The notes: generated from the letters alone by a model not told the origin. DNA of 64,000 bases from Aphrophora alni (GCA_963513935.1 OY740765.1:74507718-74571717), one strand, 5' to 3'. Shown: positions 23,020 through 34,182, numbered from the stretch's first letter. A program made the numbers and translations.

Positions 23020-25440
23020 CATTGGTTCCCAACAGGTGGTCCGCGAGAGCCTTGAAAGTGGTCCGCGAGGGACTTAGAAGAAATAAATAATTATTGAGTA
23101 AAATGTAATTTTAAAAAAAACTAAATTAAGTTAACAAGTTCGATACGGCGGAGGTACACGGAATAAGGTAGACCGGTAGACCGGTATGGTGGGAGTGTGT
23201 GGTGGGAGTGGGATCCAAACTGGTGGGGGTGGTGGCAGGGGTAGTCTGCAACTTGCTGTCTTCAGTCGTGAGCGTGAGTCGAATAGGTCAACAACCACAC
23301 TACATTAACTACAACTTTCTATCCTTTTGAACGTTTTGATTTATGTGCTAAGTTTTATAGTGTTTGTTGAGATTGTTACTATTTGCATTCAGTATGCCTC
23401 CAAAGCGGAAATATGATAGTGATTATATTAAATTCGGGTTTATGTCGATTGAAGTGAACAAAGAGGTTAGACCTCAGTGCGTAATTGGTGCAGCCGTTCT
23501 CAGCAACGAGGCATTGAAACCCGCAAAATTGGAACGTCATTTGAAGACAAATCATGCAAACCTGAGTGACCGGCCACCTGAATTCTTCGCAGGTAAACTG
23601 GAAAATTTAAAGAAAATGAAATTAGGCAAATCTGGGACAGCTTATGAACAGTCAGAAAAACTACTCTCAGCTTCTTTTGAAATAGCGCACTTGATTGCTA
23701 AGGCTAAGAAACCACACACCATCGGTGAAAATCTTCTTAAACCATGTATAATTAAAGCCGTCGAGCAAGTTTTGGGGACTGAAGCTTCCAAAAAAATGCA
23801 GGATATCCCCCTATCTAATAATACGATTAAAACACGAATTGATACAATGAGTAACGACATTAAAGAACAATTAATTGTTGAATTAAAAAAATCTCCATTT
23901 TTCAGTTTGCAATGTGACGAAACTACTGATGTTACGCAGTGCTGTCAATTACTAGTTTTTGTTCGTTATTTGGGCGACAACAGTACGTTCAAGGAAGACC
24001 TTTTAATTACTCAAGATTTGGAGACCACATCTAAGGGCAAAGACGTAATGAAAATAATTTGTGATAATTTAGAAAAGTATGGCCTTGACTGGAATAAGCT
24101 AGCGGGATTTTGTACAGACGGAGCCCCTGCTATGCTGGGATCACGTTCAGGATTGGCAGCCTTGGTAAAGGAGAAGAACCCTGCTACAGTAACTATGCAC
24201 TGTATGATCCATCGTCAAGCGTTGGCATCAAAGACACTGCCAGAGAGCCTAAAAAGTGCAATGGAGATGGCCATAAATATGGTCAATGCAGTCAAAAGAA
24301 GCTCACTCAACAGTCGTGTTTTCAAGAAGGTGTGTGCAATGTTAGACTCTGAACACGAAACACTTTTCTTTCATACTGAGGTGCGTTGGCTTTCAAAGGG
24401 AAATATGCTGGAGCGCTTATTTGAGTTGAGAGAAGAGTTGAAAGTGTTTTTTATTGAAACAAAAATGCAGCGATTCTTGGAGGATTTGTGTGATCCAACT
24501 TTTGAGGTACAACTTGCGTACCTAGTAGATGTTTTTGGACATTTGAACCAACTGAACTTGCAGCTTCAAGGATCAGGAAATGACAAGTTGAAGGGTGTTG
24601 GTAACATTTTTGTTTTTGAGGACAAACTCCATGCTTTTTTGTGCAAAATTGATCTGTGGATGAAAAAGATTGAAGAGCAAAACTTCCAATCCTTCCCGAC
24701 TTTGAAACATCTGGCGGACAACAAGAGCTATTCTTCTCATGTGGATAAAATTCTACCAAACATCCTCACACATTTAGGAACGCTTAAAGCAGAATTTTCA
24801 CGATACTTTCCTGAGTACGACAAAGACACACAGATAATTAAAAAAATGATTCGAAATCCTTTCAGCTGTAAAGTCACAGATGTTCCCGACGATATCCAAG
24901 AGGAGTTGATTGAACTGCAAAATGACAATGATTTGAAGGACACATTTGAAAGTGGCACAGATTTGGAAGAGCTGTGGTGTCGAAAGGCCATTTCATACCC
25001 ATACGTCCGGAAAATAGCACTTAGGTACCTTGTGCTATTTTCAACCACCTACCTGTGCGAGCAAGGTTTTTCAACTTTGCTGTTAATAAAAAATAAACAA
25101 AGAAACCGACTGAGCTTAGGCAGCGACCTGCGACTAGCACTGAGCAAGAACCATTCACCGAGAATTCCTGTACTAGTAAAACAGATTCGAGCTCAGAAGT
25201 CTCACTAAAATAATTCCTAAAAAATATTTTATGTGCAATGAGAACATTTAATTTCTATTTCAACTAGTATTCTAATGAAAATGTAACTGTTGCTAAAATG
25301 TTCTAAAAATAAACAATTTGTTTATGATTAATGTTTTTTTTTTTATTGCCTTTGAAACTATATATATATCAATGGTGGTCCGTGCTACTATTAATGTCAA
25401 GTGAAGTGGTCCGCGGCCCGGAGTGAGTTGGGAACCACTG
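23020..25440 (+). mobile_element. Full-length hAT transposon, Buster type
   Basis: Terminal inverted repeats are CATTGGTTCCCAAC at the left and the complement of CAGTGGTTCCCAAC at the right, one mismatch in 14. GTCTACAA is duplicated exactly at 23012-23019 and 25441-25448. The central TA of the 8-bp duplication fits the Buster target pattern (nnnTAnnn). The subterminal motif gtggtccgcg occurs at both ends. The 2421-bp element carries one open transposase gene, so it may be autonomous and recent. Confidence 0.85.
23394..25208 (+). CDS. hAT transposase (ZBED5/SCAND3-like)
   Basis: An open frame of 604 codons from MPPKRKYDSDY; an in-frame ATG at 23364 adds ten hydrophobic residues and is less likely. 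Residues 20-70 form a BED-type zinc finger, PQCVIG...KLERHLKTNH, but the second cysteine expected after CVI is glycine. The hAT catalytic domain follows, with Asp175 (CDETTD), Asp242 (CTDGAP), a CxxH block (MHCMIH) and Glu556 (YLCEQGFS) within the C-terminal dimerisation region. It cuts and pastes DNA at 8-bp targets in the nucleus. ZBED5-like domesticated genes exist in animals, but the flanking inverted repeats and target duplication show this is a transposon gene. The loss of a BED cysteine may weaken DNA binding. Confidence 0.9.
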   Translation: MPPKRKYDSDYIKFGFMSIEVNKEVRPQCVIGAAVLSNEALKPAKLERHLKTNHANLSDRPPEFFAGKLENLKKMKLGKSGTAYEQSEKLLSASFEIAHLIAKAKKPHTIGENLLKPCIIKAVEQVLGTEASKKMQDIPLSNNTIKTRIDTMSNDIKEQLIVELKKSPFFSLQCDETTDVTQCCQLLVFVRYLGDNSTFKEDLLITQDLETTSKGKDVMKIICDNLEKYGLDWNKLAGFCTDGAPAMLGSRSGLAALVKEKNPATVTMHCMIHRQALASKTLPESLKSAMEMAINMVNAVKRSSLNSRVFKKVCAMLDSEHETLFFHTEVRWLSKGNMLERLFELREELKVFFIETKMQRFLEDLCDPTFEVQLAYLVDVFGHLNQLNLQLQGSGNDKLKGVGNIFVFEDKLHAFLCKIDLWMKKIEEQNFQSFPTLKHLADNKSYSSHVDKILPNILTHLGTLKAEFSRYFPEYDKDTQIIKKMIRNPFSCKVTDVPDDIQEELIELQNDNDLKDTFESGTDLEELWCRKAISYPYVRKIALRYLVLFSTTYLCEQGFSTLLLIKNKQRNRLSLGSDLRLALSKNHSPRIPVLVKQIRAQKSH

Positions 25441-25542
25441 GTCTACAACAAACAGGTATTTTTGTAGTTATTTTTTCATATTAAAAAATTACTGTTTAAA
25501 AAAAAGAAGAAATTACATATCAATTTTGTAAATTTTTCAGTT

Positions 25543-25956
25543 ATGTCACAGTTACATAAATTAGGACTTTTGAGACTAACAGAAAATGGCTTTTCACCTG
25601 TATATAGTTCATCTAAAGCTACAGGATTTGATTTGATCAAGAAACTGTTCCTAAGAAAGGAAGACAAATAATTAAAACCGATATAGCTATCAAAGTACCG
25701 AAAAATTGTTATGGGCAATTAGCTGCTGAATCTGGCTTGGCATTAAATGATTTTATTGATGTAGGTGTGGGTGTTATAGACCAAGACTATACAGGATATA
25801 GGTGTTTTACTTTTTAATAATTCAGATTTTGTAGTGAATAAGGAGGATAAAATTGCACAGTTAATTTGTGATGTTATAGTATATCCAGAATTGTATGAGT
25901 TAATAAATCTTGAAAATATTGATAGAGGTGCAGAAGGTTTTGGTTCTACAGGGTAA
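25543..25956 (+). pseudogene. dUTPase, broken by two frameshifts
   Basis: The peptide from the ATG at 25543 begins MSQLHKLGLLRLTENGFSP. All five trimeric-dUTPase motifs can be found across three frames: ATGFDL, AESGLA (motif 2, where families have PRSGL), [18 protein letters not shown] and [10 protein letters not shown]. Frames change near 25635 and again near 25800. Family enzymes hydrolyse dUTP to dUMP to keep uracil out of DNA. It is a single intronless piece next to viral-like frames, so it is more likely viral or Polinton-derived than a host gene copy. The loss of the motif 2 Pro-Arg suggests divergence or decay. A retropseudogene of the host dUTPase is the alternative. Confidence 0.8.
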
Positions 25957-26065
25957 AATAAATACTTTCATTAGCTAAGTTGATCATATAAATAATAAAA
26001 AAGAAACAGGTTTTATTTGATCCGTTTTATTAAAGTAAACAATTAATAGTTTTTTAAATTTCAGA

Positions 26066-26943
26066 ATGGCTTCTCAAGATGTAATTGATATACAAGATTC
26101 TGATGTTGAGGAGGATTTTGACCATCTACGTCTCAAAAAAATATTAGAAGTGAAAAGGTTATTGTGTATGCCTTAATAGACATTATATCCTCATACTTTG
26201 CTATCGGCATTACTACTCCAACTTTATTTGAAGAGGTGTTAGATTTAATTAAATTTAATACAGAGTTAGTAAATATCTTATTTATTTTCAAAATTATAAC
26301 CAGTTAATTATTACTAATATTTATAAAGAACAAAATTCAGAAAAAAGAATTGAAGAATTTAAACAATAAGACTTAGAATTTAAAGATATAAAAGATGTTT
26401 TAGAAAGAAAGTATGATATCAGTGAACAAAATATAACTTTAAACTCTTTTAAATTTTTTATTGATACGGCCAAAGAAGCATATACAATGTTAACTTGCGA
26501 GGATTTGGATGATAATTCGGTTTCTGTGCATATTAGAAAACGAATTAATGATGATTATGATTATGTTATTGATAATTTGGTTCTAACAGAAAATAAAATA
26601 TCTAACTCCATATTTGATAAGATAGATCATCTCTATGGGAAAACAAAAATAATTCTCTTTTTTCATAAAGAGCAAAAGAAAAATTGATGGAAAAGAAGTA
26701 ACTATGACAACACCAAGAGAACCAGGTTCTCATAAGATTAAAATTTATATTTCAGATTGTGATGATTTGAGTAAAGTGGAGTATGGTGATTGATGGAAAC
26801 ATGTCTACACTAAAACAATGTTTTTACCTAGTCACGGAACGATGCAATTTATAAATCAATCACTTCTTTGGTTTAGCAGTTACAAAAAAGATAGCAAAAA
26901 CAAAAATGTGAAAAGAGTAGTAAGGAACTTTTTTCAAAAATAA
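26066..26943 (+). pseudogene. Unknown viral-like protein(s), several frameshifts
   Basis: Starts MASQDVIDIQDSDVEEDFD at 26066, an acidic N terminus, and is then broken by stops and shifts near 26150, 26306 and 26370. The longest open part (26487-26687) continues from a stretch with KDVLERKYDISEQNI. A further open part (about 26690-26943) has GSHKIKIYISDCDDLS and ends in a basic KNVKRVVRNFF. I recognise no domain. Its place between the dUTPase and the Pol-linked module, with the same strand and spacing, suggests it belongs to the same element. It may be one or two genes. Confidence 0.4.
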
Positions 26944-27059
26944 AATAATTTCTTTTCCTTCAATTTGTGTTGTATACTATACTGTATTTGTTTAAATAAA
27001 TAATTAAATTTAATTGTAAATTATGTTTATTAGGTTTGTGAATCCCATTATAAAAATAA

Positions 27060-28115
27060 TAGTAGATCAAATGGAAAGTCAGATTCCTTTTAAAAAAAGA
27101 AAAATAAATCTAATGGACGATCATCAGATTTCATTAAAAAACGAAAAACCGTAAGGTTAGTTAATGACCAATTTCAACGTATTGAACCAGTCGCAGGTCC
27201 TTCAAATGCAGATAAAAATATTAGTGCTTCCTTAATTAATTAATGATCAATTTCAACATATTGAACCAATGACACTTCCTTCAAATGTAGATAAAATATT
27301 AGTAGTTGTAGAAAATTAAATTTGTTTATTGTTTGAACTTTACACAAATAACAGTTACATTTGTTGAATTAGAATCTGCTTTCAATGGTATTTTAAAAAA
27401 CATTCTATTAAAAAAAATATTAATACTCAATTTAAAGATTTAATATCAATTTTAATTGATCATAGACAAAAAGTTATTGATATTGTTGAAAATTCAGTTA
27501 AAACTGTTGGAGGTATTAACTTTAATATTGTGTTAGAATATACTTTTCAATAACTTATGACTGATCTTGTTCAAAATAGAGCATTTGAAACAAAAAATAT
27601 TGGTGTTTTGAAATTGAATTAAATTGATGGTATTATAATTAAAATGAATACAGAAGGAGTGATGAAGAAGAACAATATGAATGTCATCAAAGTGGGTGGA
27701 CTCTGATGAGTGTAGATGGGATAAACAGGTAACAAGCTTCATAGAAAGTTCATACAGTACATGAAGTTGCCTGACTGTATTGAAAACTAAAAAGGATGTA
27801 TAAATGCAAAAATATATATTCACGATTCAGATGGTTTTAAATGGACTATTTTAGCAAAGTATGTAATAGGTTCATATCCAAAAAGAGTTGATAGACGATA
27901 TAAAAATGTTTAATTTTGATAATCTTATATTTCCAAATCTATTGAAAATTTGAAAATAACAATAATGTATCTGTTAATGTATTTGGTATAAATGAAAAAA
28001 GAAAGTGTATCCTATAAAAGTGTGTAAAAAGAAATGATAGATAATTTTGATCTATTAGTTATGTTAATAGATGAAATATCACATTATTGTTACATTAAAA
28101 TTTTTTCAAGAATAC
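27060..28115 (+). pseudogene. Polinton/Bidna-like Pol-associated N-terminal module, decayed
   Basis: 27060-27260 encodes a short basic block (FIKKRKTV, FQRIEPVAGPSN). From about 27316 the reading shows FVELESAF, then an SGWTL block near 27700, then GCINAKIYIHDSDGFKWTI (27789-27850), then FDNLIFP and VSVNVFGINEKRK, and ends with a HYCYIKIFSR block near 28110. This order is typical of the large protein that precedes or fuses to protein-primed DNA polymerase B in insect Polinton-like and related elements. At least six stops or shifts break it. The polymerase domain itself is not present; 28120 onward is unrelated. The assignment rests on my memory of the motif order. Confidence 0.6.
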
Positions 28116-28164
28116 AAATTTTTCATCTGCATCAATATGAATTTCAACAGTTGAGTAATTATAA

Positions 28165-28520
28165 TTAGGATAAAATACATGACCTGTACTGATCCTTACC
28201 ATCTAAAGGATTTGCACAAGTATTAATTTCTTTTTGAAATTTATGTAGTCCTCTTTTATTGGTAATTAAAATATCTTGTAAATACATATCATAAACAAAA
28301 TTAAAATTCGTATATTTTTCTGATGTTTCAAAAGTTAGTTTTGTTAAATTTGAAACTCTTTTACTTGCATAGGAATAGAGCAATCTTAATTGTTTCTTAT
28401 TCCATTTATTTGAATACAATCTAAAATTAAAAACATCATCCTGTAAACTGCATCTTGGTGATTTCATTAGCATCGATAAATCATTATTTAAGTTGCCATC
28501 TAATGTTAAATTGGAATAAT
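28165..28520 (-). pseudogene. Unknown protein fragment on the opposite strand of the viral-like block
   Basis: Open for 102 codons from the ATG at 28473 and readable a little further upstream. Blocks include SLQDDVFNFRLYSNKW and NKRGLHKFQKEINTC. No domain recognised. The composition is protein-like (balanced, few low-complexity runs), and its position next to the Pol-associated module suggests a gene of the same element in opposite orientation. Confidence 0.35.
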
Positions 28521-28663
28521 CTGGGAAAATGAGTAAAGCTTCTGTGAAATATGCTATTTAGAAGCTAATCACCAAAGGATGGTTGGGAAACCTAGTGATT
28601 TTTTTTTTTTTTTTTTGTTAGGCAGTTAAAAGAACTGAAACAACAACAAAATATATTTTTTAA

Positions 28664-28903
28664 AACACAAAGCATTTCGTTGCAAACATAACTAAAAGGC
28701 TAGACAAAGAAACATTTTCTGCAACCTATTTAGTGAAATGCCTAGACTCTGATAAGTTCAAAGCAAAGAGCTCAGACATTTTTGATATCAGTGCAAAAGA
28801 CATTAAACTAAAACTTCCAGATCCTCATTCTCACGGGGGAACAGTAAGGCTGCAAAAACAACTAAAATTTTCTGTTTCCTTTTCAGGGTACAATGTTGGT
28901 TAA
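28664..28903 (+). pseudogene. C-terminal fragment of an unidentified transposon protein
   Basis: An open reading without an ATG, about 79 codons, ends at the TAA at 28901. It holds FVANITKRLDKETFSATYL, IKLKLPDPHSHGGT and a terminal FSVSFSGYNVG. I have seen this ending in repeated insect and cnidarian proteins of unknown type, but cannot name the superfamily. It lies just upstream of the GTCCC-GGTAC repeats, which could be the element's terminal region. Confidence 0.35.
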
Positions 28904-29033
28904 TTTTATAGCTCACTGAGGGCAAATGTATGCCAACTCATTTTATAGACCTATATAATATGTTTATTTAACACTTTGTACTAATAAAGATTCATTTTTT
29001 ATTGCGTAAAGTGGTTTTTATATACCATTTAAT

Positions 29034-29275
29034 ACCTGTCCCTAGGTACATCTAAGGTTGTCCCCAGGTACATCAAGCTGATGTACCTGGGGACAAAATT
29101 CAAAATTTTGTTAATAATTTTTTTAAACATTTTCCTGACAAGTTGAAGCCTTTATAATTTTTAAGGTTATACACAAGGATTCATTTTGCATATAGACATT
29201 CAAAGTTGGTTAAAATTTCTAAAAGGTTTTATTTAAAAAAATAAAAACTAGAAACTGTCCCTAGGTACAGCACCT
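29034..29275. repeat. Hairpin and repeated GTCCC-AGGTACA motifs
   Basis: ttgtccccaggtacatca (29058-29075) and its exact complement (29079-29096) form an 18-bp-arm hairpin with a 3-base loop. Related motifs gtccctaggtaca occur at about 29037 and 29257. These look like terminal repeats of a small DNA transposon or of the element whose coding end lies at 28664-28903. Confidence 0.5.
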
Positions 29276-29289
29276 TCCCCTGCCAAACA

Positions 29290-31003
29290 CGCTTTGCTAG
29301 CATCTTACAAGGTGGCTTACAGAATCTTGAAATGTAAGAAACCTCATACCATCGCAGAAGAACTTATTCTACCGACTGCTGATGGTGAACATATGGTTGG
29401 TGAGTCTGCTGAGAAGCTGCTTTTAAAAATGTGTTTGTCCAATAACACAAATAGTTGGAGACTAGAACATAATGGTGCAGGATATCAACAATCAATTAAT
29501 TGAAAAAATTAAAGAAGTTGAATTTTAATTGTAGCTAAATGAGTCTATGATTATTAATAAGGATGCTCATTTGATTTGCTATGCACGGTTTATAGATGGT
29601 AATAATAATAAAGAACACCTCCTGTTTTGTAAAAATACCACTACAGACTTGAAGGCACAAGACCTATTCGAGATTCTTCATACAATCATATCTGAAAATA
29701 ATCGAAGTGCATTGGTGTCTGTAGTGATGGAGCTCACTCCATTTCTGGCTGCTATGGAGTATTACAAAGAACTTATTTGAAATAAATCACCAAATGCAAT
29801 GTGGACTCATCTTTGCTGTACTATAGCAGTGCACCATGGCCCTCTCGTGGTAATATTTTATTACGTACCTTTGATTTGGGGTGAGAAATTTTTATCTTCC
29901 CTAAAGAGGAAGAATACAAAGATGCAGAAGATTTTGCTGATCCCGATTTTTTTAATAAAAGCTGAATTCACTTAATCTCTCTCTGCAGGGAAAATCATGA
30001 ACCTTTTGAAGTTAACGGAAAATAAATATTTAACTTTAAATTTTTTTTAAATTTTAACACTTTTTAAAAAAGACTAAAAAGTATAAAATAATTTGTCCTT
30101 TAAAAATTTAATTCATAATCCCATAATATACTATTTTTGTTCTTAAACTTAGTGTTGGTGAATTTTAAAAGAAATTAAAATGCTTGTAAAATTCAAAACA
30201 AAAAATTTGGGGTGTTTGCAATAGATAATTTATGAATAAATATTCACCAGTAATTATCTAGCAATCCAACTGATTTCAACTCTCATTTGATTTTTTGCTA
30301 CTAAAGTTACTAACCTATAATCCTTACTGTTGCATCCATCAATAATTATCTATATATTTTGCATACGTCCCAAATCTTTTGCTGTCCCTTTTAAAATTTT
30401 GATTGGTTTCTATGGATTTAACACTATGGTTAACATTATGGTTTTATAGTGACCCATTTAACACTAGTGCTCCGTCTGAATTTACTTCTGCAGAAGAAGA
30501 GAATATTTTCGAGTTAACTTGCGACAACAGTTTGAAAGCAAAATTTAGCAGCATGGAATTGACAAAATTTTGGATTTTAATAAAATATCATCTTCTCACT
30601 CATAAAGCTCAGTGGATTTTATTTCCATTTTCCATGTTGTATTTGTACAAAGCTGGATTTTCGGCGGTCACTACAACAAAAAGCATGTATAGAGCAAACA
30701 TCAACTTAGATTAGGAAATGAGAATGGCCGTGTCCAATTTAATTCCACGATTTGAGAAAATGTGCAATGATTTGCAGGCTTGTCCACCACATTAATTATT
30801 AATATTAATAAATTAAGATTAATTAATAATTAATTTAATTTTAATACATTTTTTTTAAAGTTAAATAATGAAGATTCAGAAGTTTTATATATTTTTATCT
30901 CTTATGTATGATTAGTCATACTTTTACTTAGGGTAGGGTTCCATGGAAAAAAATTCATTAAAACAGCCGCCGCGACTCGGAAAAGTTTGGAAACCACTGA
31001 TGT
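29290..31003 (+). pseudogene. Decayed hAT (ZBED/SCAND3-like) transposon
   Basis: Three open pieces resemble successive parts of a ZBED-type hAT transposase. 29294-29503 has YRILKCKKPHTIAE and LLKMCLSNNT. 29547-29780 has LICYARFIDGN and DLFEILHTI. 30403-30714 has ELTCDNSLKAKF and YLYKAGFSAVTTTK. Stops and shifts separate them, and AT-rich filler sits at about 30000-30400. The right end, aaaagtttggaaaccactg (to about 31000), parallels the gttgggaaccactg end of the intact element at 25440. It is a different, older family member, since the protein is clearly diverged from the 23394 gene. Confidence 0.7.
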
Positions 31004-31004
31004 A

Positions 31005-31180
31005 GATTATACATCATATCACGTCTAATATCAATATTTTCTTTCATTCCCTCTTTGTGGTGTCAATGTGACGTTAAAGGATGTAAATATGATATCATAG
31101 GGACATTATGTGACATCATGGTATTGACATGATTGTGTAATTTTGTCCAAGAACTTATATTTTTCCACTACTCATATTTT
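31005..31180 (-). repeat. Dispersed repeat with CRE-like motifs, copy 2
   Basis: Diverged inverted copy of 1845-2035, including the gacaaaattac block (31131-31150 on this strand's complement) and several TGACATCA-type sites. It directly follows the end of the decayed hAT copy. Confidence 0.55.
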
Positions 31181-32572
31181 GTATTATTCACGTCTATAAA
31201 GAATTTAAAGTAAAATAAATGGTTTATTTTTTGTTATAATTGTACCAAGTTAATTTATTTATATTTATAATGCTGAGTAGAATTTGATATCAGATTTAAG
31301 TTTGAGTTTCCAGACTTCCTCCTCTCCATTATTAAGATTATTCTTAAAATTTTGAAATGTTAATTTTATTGATAAATACCTATTTCATTCATATGTCTTG
31401 GGATACTAAGTTTAAAGTAAAATAATTCAGGACGAAGGCCGAGGTCTGCAAACAAAAGGTGTAAGTTTATCCCAAAGAACTGAACAACCAAGCTTATATG
31501 TTGTCAACAGATAAATGAAACACATAATCAGAAATTAAAATAACTGTGGCAGAAGACAGGGTTCTGAAAAGAGGGAAGCATCTATTCTCTCTTAAGTGTG
31601 TTGTGTCAGACAAAAAGTGAGGCTATGTGCAGAGGTCAGCAATTAAGCTAAACAATTTTTACTCCTATGAATAGAATGATCATGGGCTCTTTTTTATTTG
31701 CTTGCAAGTGCAAACACACCTTTGTTAATAAGCATAAAGAAATTTTTATTGATAAGGTGGACATTAGAATTAACATGGGGAAAGATTGGTAATAAAGTCT
31801 TTACAATTTCATCAATTCTAAATTGTATCTTATTTACAACTCTGATTCTAATATCCATCTTATATATAATAATGTTCTTTATGTTTATTAACAAAGTATG
31901 TTTATTATTATCATACCATATAAATATATTTGAAATTAGAATTAATTCAGGGCAGATTGTTCCAAAGGAATTAAACATGAAAACCTGGATAGAAAAGATG
32001 TAAAATGCATATTTCCAAACTAAACTCAATTAAAGTTTTCAACTAATTGAGGTTGCATAATCTAAATTCACAGTAGTCCAAACCCGAACGGTCTAAGTGA
32101 CATTATGAAGTTTTAATTTTGTGACTTTTTGATTTGAAGTAACATTAATATTATTATATGTTACATATATGATATAACTGTTGTAGACCATGTGGAGAGG
32201 ACTATATATTTTAACATATCTACACTTTTCTTTGAAGTGTTTTATGCAACTTTTGTTTCTGTCATGTAAGAGGTACTACTGTAAATAATATTTTATAAAT
32301 TTTAAATCATAACAAGGCTATGAATATTGAGAAGTTTTTGTTCTGGTTGCTCCAAAAAAATGTACAATGAAGCAAAAAGTTTAATTGATACAATTGGTTT
32401 TTATGTCATAATAAAATTAATCACATGCTTTTATTTAAAAACAATCTGTGATAATTTTTAAAATGCACCTAGTAAATCACTACAAAAACCCATTGGAGGA
32501 GAATGAAGGAGATAAAATAAAATGACTATTTTATAGTAATGTTTAAAACTGTCTGAAAGATGTGTGTTTCAG
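31181..32572. other. Intron 1, right end; AT-rich, nothing recognised
   Basis: No coding or repeat signal that I can name. Overlapping 100-codon open frames on both strands at 31694-32029 are AT-rich and without homology. The end, gtgtgtttcag, is the splice acceptor. Confidence 0.5.
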
Positions 32573-32742
32573 GTTTTATTGGTCTTGAAGACTCTGCATC
32601 TATGTTGGCTGTAAGAGCTATAACAAAAATATTTAATGCAACTCATATTCTTCCAAATTTATTTGAGAATCCTGAGTTTGTATCTGAAAAAAATCAGAAT
32701 GTTATACATGTTGCACATCAGAACTTCAAGGAACAAACAAAA
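32573..32742 (+). CDS. Class C GPCR-like receptor, exon 2 of those in the window
   Basis: Exon of 170 bases between acceptor tgtttcag and donor AAA|gtatga. It enters with two bases of a split codon and leaves in phase 0. The peptide starts FIGLEDSASMLAVRAITKIF and aligns with the mGluR segment carrying the Ser/Thr ligand-contact region. The glycine start, the serine cluster and the helix are recognisable. The second contact loop, which in glutamate receptors carries a Thr (ASTAPxL), reads LPNLFENPEF here, so glutamate is probably not the ligand. The frame is clean and the phases match the neighbouring exons, which argues for a working gene. Confidence 0.75.
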
Positions 32743-33866
32743 GTATGAATAGTATTTATGTTAAATATTTTAGTTTTTAATTGTATAGTATTTATCATTT
32801 CACTAATGTTTTCTCTGCTGTTAGTTGATAGATTTTTGAACTTACTATTAGCTTCAGTACATAATTGTTTATACTATGTGTGGACATTCAAAAGAGAAAT
32901 GGTGTGGCCGAGTTGGTAAAGGCAAGTGCCTAGTTTTCTGCAGTTTGTACTTGTTAACTAGGTTGTGTAGATGCAAGATAGATGTATAGATTCTTTAACT
33001 TACACCCATCCCCTCTTCACTGAATGTTTTGTTATGATATACTACAATGAATTTTTATAATACAAGGTTATCCACAAAGGAAAATACAAAAAATTAATTT
33101 GTGTGAATTATACCAATAAGTAGTGTGTCACTATTGTATGGTATTTATAATAATAAAGAATTGGATGTTTAAATGAATTTAATAAATTATATGAATGTAT
33201 AATAATATTATAGTAATATTAATATAATATTATAAAAATTGGGTATTTTTAGTTCTCCACAATTTGAACACAATACAAACAGGTTTAATTAAAATCCAAC
33301 ATTACGAAACAGTATATTATATACTACTGAAATTATTCTATGAGAGTGATTTTTTAAGTTAAAACAGTTTACACATTATATCCACACAAGCCGCAGATAA
33401 AAGCATTTTCTAGTTCAAGTACCCTCTGCTGGTCCCTCACAATGTAGTAAGTATCTGCACGTGTTGGTTGCTTGTTTGTTTACATGTTATTGTAAAACAA
33501 TATGTTAATCACCATTCTGCTGATTGTGAAGTGCACTCTGCGAAATATATTTTTGATTGGAAAAAACATTCAACCAATCAAACAAGCTGACAACTTTTGA
33601 AAGTGTATGGAGAAGGGAAATGTGAGTAAATGATGTAGGCTATTTCATTTCATCCTTATTACAGGGACATATACAATAATGTATGGTAAAAGTAATTTAT
33701 TACACTATAAAATATAAATAATTAATACTATCATATATTGAAACTAACTCATGTATTAAATAATAATAAAGAAATATGATAATTGCAAACTGAATCACTG
33801 ATGTTTACTTGAAATGAAAGAACCCAGGCGGGAATCTCATTTTGATTTCTAACACAATACTAATTT
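32743..33866. other. Intron 2, first part; AT-rich with one tRNA-like A box
   Basis: No genes seen. At 32899-32920 tggtgtggccgagttggtaaaggc resembles the 5' part and A box of a Leu/Ser-type tRNA, but no folded tRNA or B box follows. It may be the head of an old SINE. Confidence 0.4.
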
Positions 33867-34182
33867 TTAAAAAATTACTATATTACATTTAATTTTTTTT
33901 TTTTTTTTTACAACAGCCAACAAACATCTATCATTTCTTATTAAAAACATTAAACATAACCACAATATAAATAAGGTAAATATAAAAGATAACAAAACAT
34001 AAACATGAGTTTGCAACAACATGTGACATCTACTTGTGCCTGAATTATCCTGCCAACTATGGCTGAGAAACTCCTCCACTGAGTAGAAGGACCCAGAAAG
34101 TAATAACTTTCTCAGAATGTCTTTAAAAGACTTTTATGTCCTGAATTTGTTTTGAGATTTGTTAAAGAGGATAACAACCATC
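33867..34182 (-). pseudogene. LINE reverse transcriptase, C-terminal end (left of piggyBac)
   Basis: Read on the minus strand the sequence has an SFKDILRKLLLSGSFYSVEE-like block and ends soon after, with a T-rich tail on the + strand at 33890-33910. This is the typical end of a CR1/Jockey-type ORF2. Its upstream part is at 36718-37545; the piggyBac element lies between. Stops are present. Confidence 0.6.

Noticed and set aside
24110..25048. Alternate-frame open frames inside the hAT transposase
   Set aside because: Shadows of the real 604-codon gene.
31694..32029. Overlapping 100-codon open frames on both strands
   Set aside because: AT-rich intronic sequence with low-complexity Ile/Phe/Asn composition and no homology.
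32899..32985. Possible tRNA gene (tggccgagttgg)
   Set aside because: No cloverleaf and no B box at the right distance; at most the head of an old SINE.
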